Position numbers and translations under genes: made by a program
Source of the DNA: an uncultured Lachnospiraceae bacterium
GTDB lineage: Bacteria; Bacillota; Clostridia; Lachnospirales; Lachnospiraceae
NCBI GenBank assembly: GCA_946533525.1
Contig: CAMNBW010000123.1
Span: forward strand, 1-5,467
Direction: 5' to 3'
DNA length: 5,467 nucleotides
Notes under the pieces: model-generated
What the model saw: only the letters and a program-made list of their open reading frames with translations
The model's database searches: none
What the model was told of the DNA's origin: nothing
Shown: piece by piece, positions 5,250-5,467 of the stretch
Position numbering within the stretch: the first letter of the stretch is position 1
How the letters are laid out: the number at the start of each line of letters is the position of its first letter

Positions 5250-5467
5250 TTACGCCAACCCAACCTCTGCGGCATACGGCTCGAAGTCGGACTTGGTAAA
5301 TACCTTACCGACTTTAACGAACTCGTACTTAATGGCATTGAGATAGTGCTTCATATGCACCTGGCCGTTGGCCTCCGGATCCGCCGCAGCGAGGAAGGCC
5401 GCATTCAGGATGCAGTTCTTGATATTACCACCGACGAACTCGAACTTCTCCGCGAGGAACCTTATGT
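5250..5467 (-). CDS. AAA+ family ATPase, C-terminal 72 codons only
   Basis: The visible 71 residues end at a TAA at 5252-5250; the start lies beyond the window. The segment RFLAEKFEFVGGNIKNCIL followed by NAAFLAA matches the sensor-2 helix and C-terminal lid of classical AAA ATPases (Cdc48/FtsH-like clade), where GGNIKN sits at the sensor-2 position. The later VHMKHYLNAIKYEFVKVGK and FEPY correspond to the final helices. Such proteins use ATP hydrolysis to unfold or remodel partner proteins; the partner cannot be told because the N-terminal domain is outside. Homologous ATPases occur alone and with contractile injection systems. Codon use (mostly TTC for Phe, AAG for Lys) differs from the ATA/AGG-rich metallophosphatase and suggests higher expression, on a small sample. 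No strong terminator follows directly; the first good one is at 4963-5006. Confidence 0.85.
   Translation of the reverse strand, partial: IRFLAEKFEFVGGNIKNCILNAAFLAAADPEANGQVHMKHYLNAIKYEFVKVGKVFTKSDFEPYAAEVGLA

Overview
The window reads as part of a Gram-positive (Bacillota) chromosome, most likely a Lachnospiraceae-type anaerobe such as Butyrivibrio or a relative. This is inferred from strong AGGAGG-type ribosome binding sites, moderate GC with AT-rich gaps, a cytoplasmic metallophosphatase/5'-nucleotidase of a kind familiar from that family, a large surface protein with InlB-like repeats, and a double-glycine-leader small protein. No marker gene fixes the taxon.

All four recognisable genes lie on the minus strand, so they are read from high to low coordinates. 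First comes the 3' end of an AAA+ ATPase gene (5250 to beyond 5467). Next is a 353-bp gap (4897-5249) with no gene but dense structure: a sigma-A-like promoter, three consecutive stem-loops and a long-stem intrinsic terminator. Together these look like either a free-standing small RNA or an attenuator-type leader for the next gene. That gene (2008-4896) encodes a 962-residue secreted, membrane-anchored surface protein with a signal peptide, an acidic and Pro-rich stalk, two Ig-like domains, four InlB-like repeats, a C-terminal domain, a transmembrane helix and a basic tail.

A 148-bp gap (1860-2007) follows. It holds a perfect 10-bp hairpin, a -10-like box and a small palindrome at the predicted transcription start. 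Downstream is a probable two-gene operon: a 105-residue protein combining a double-glycine leader with a four-cysteine zinc ribbon (1542-1859), and, nine bases later, a metallophosphatase/5'-nucleotidase (1532 down to the window edge, nearly complete).

The main candidates for something undescribed are the structured element at 4963-5144, whose ends are near-perfect inverted copies of each other and which could also be a MITE/REPIN-like repeat, and the double-glycine zinc-ribbon peptide. No rRNA, tRNA, CRISPR array, transposase or integrase gene was seen. The functional links between genes are inferred from position only.
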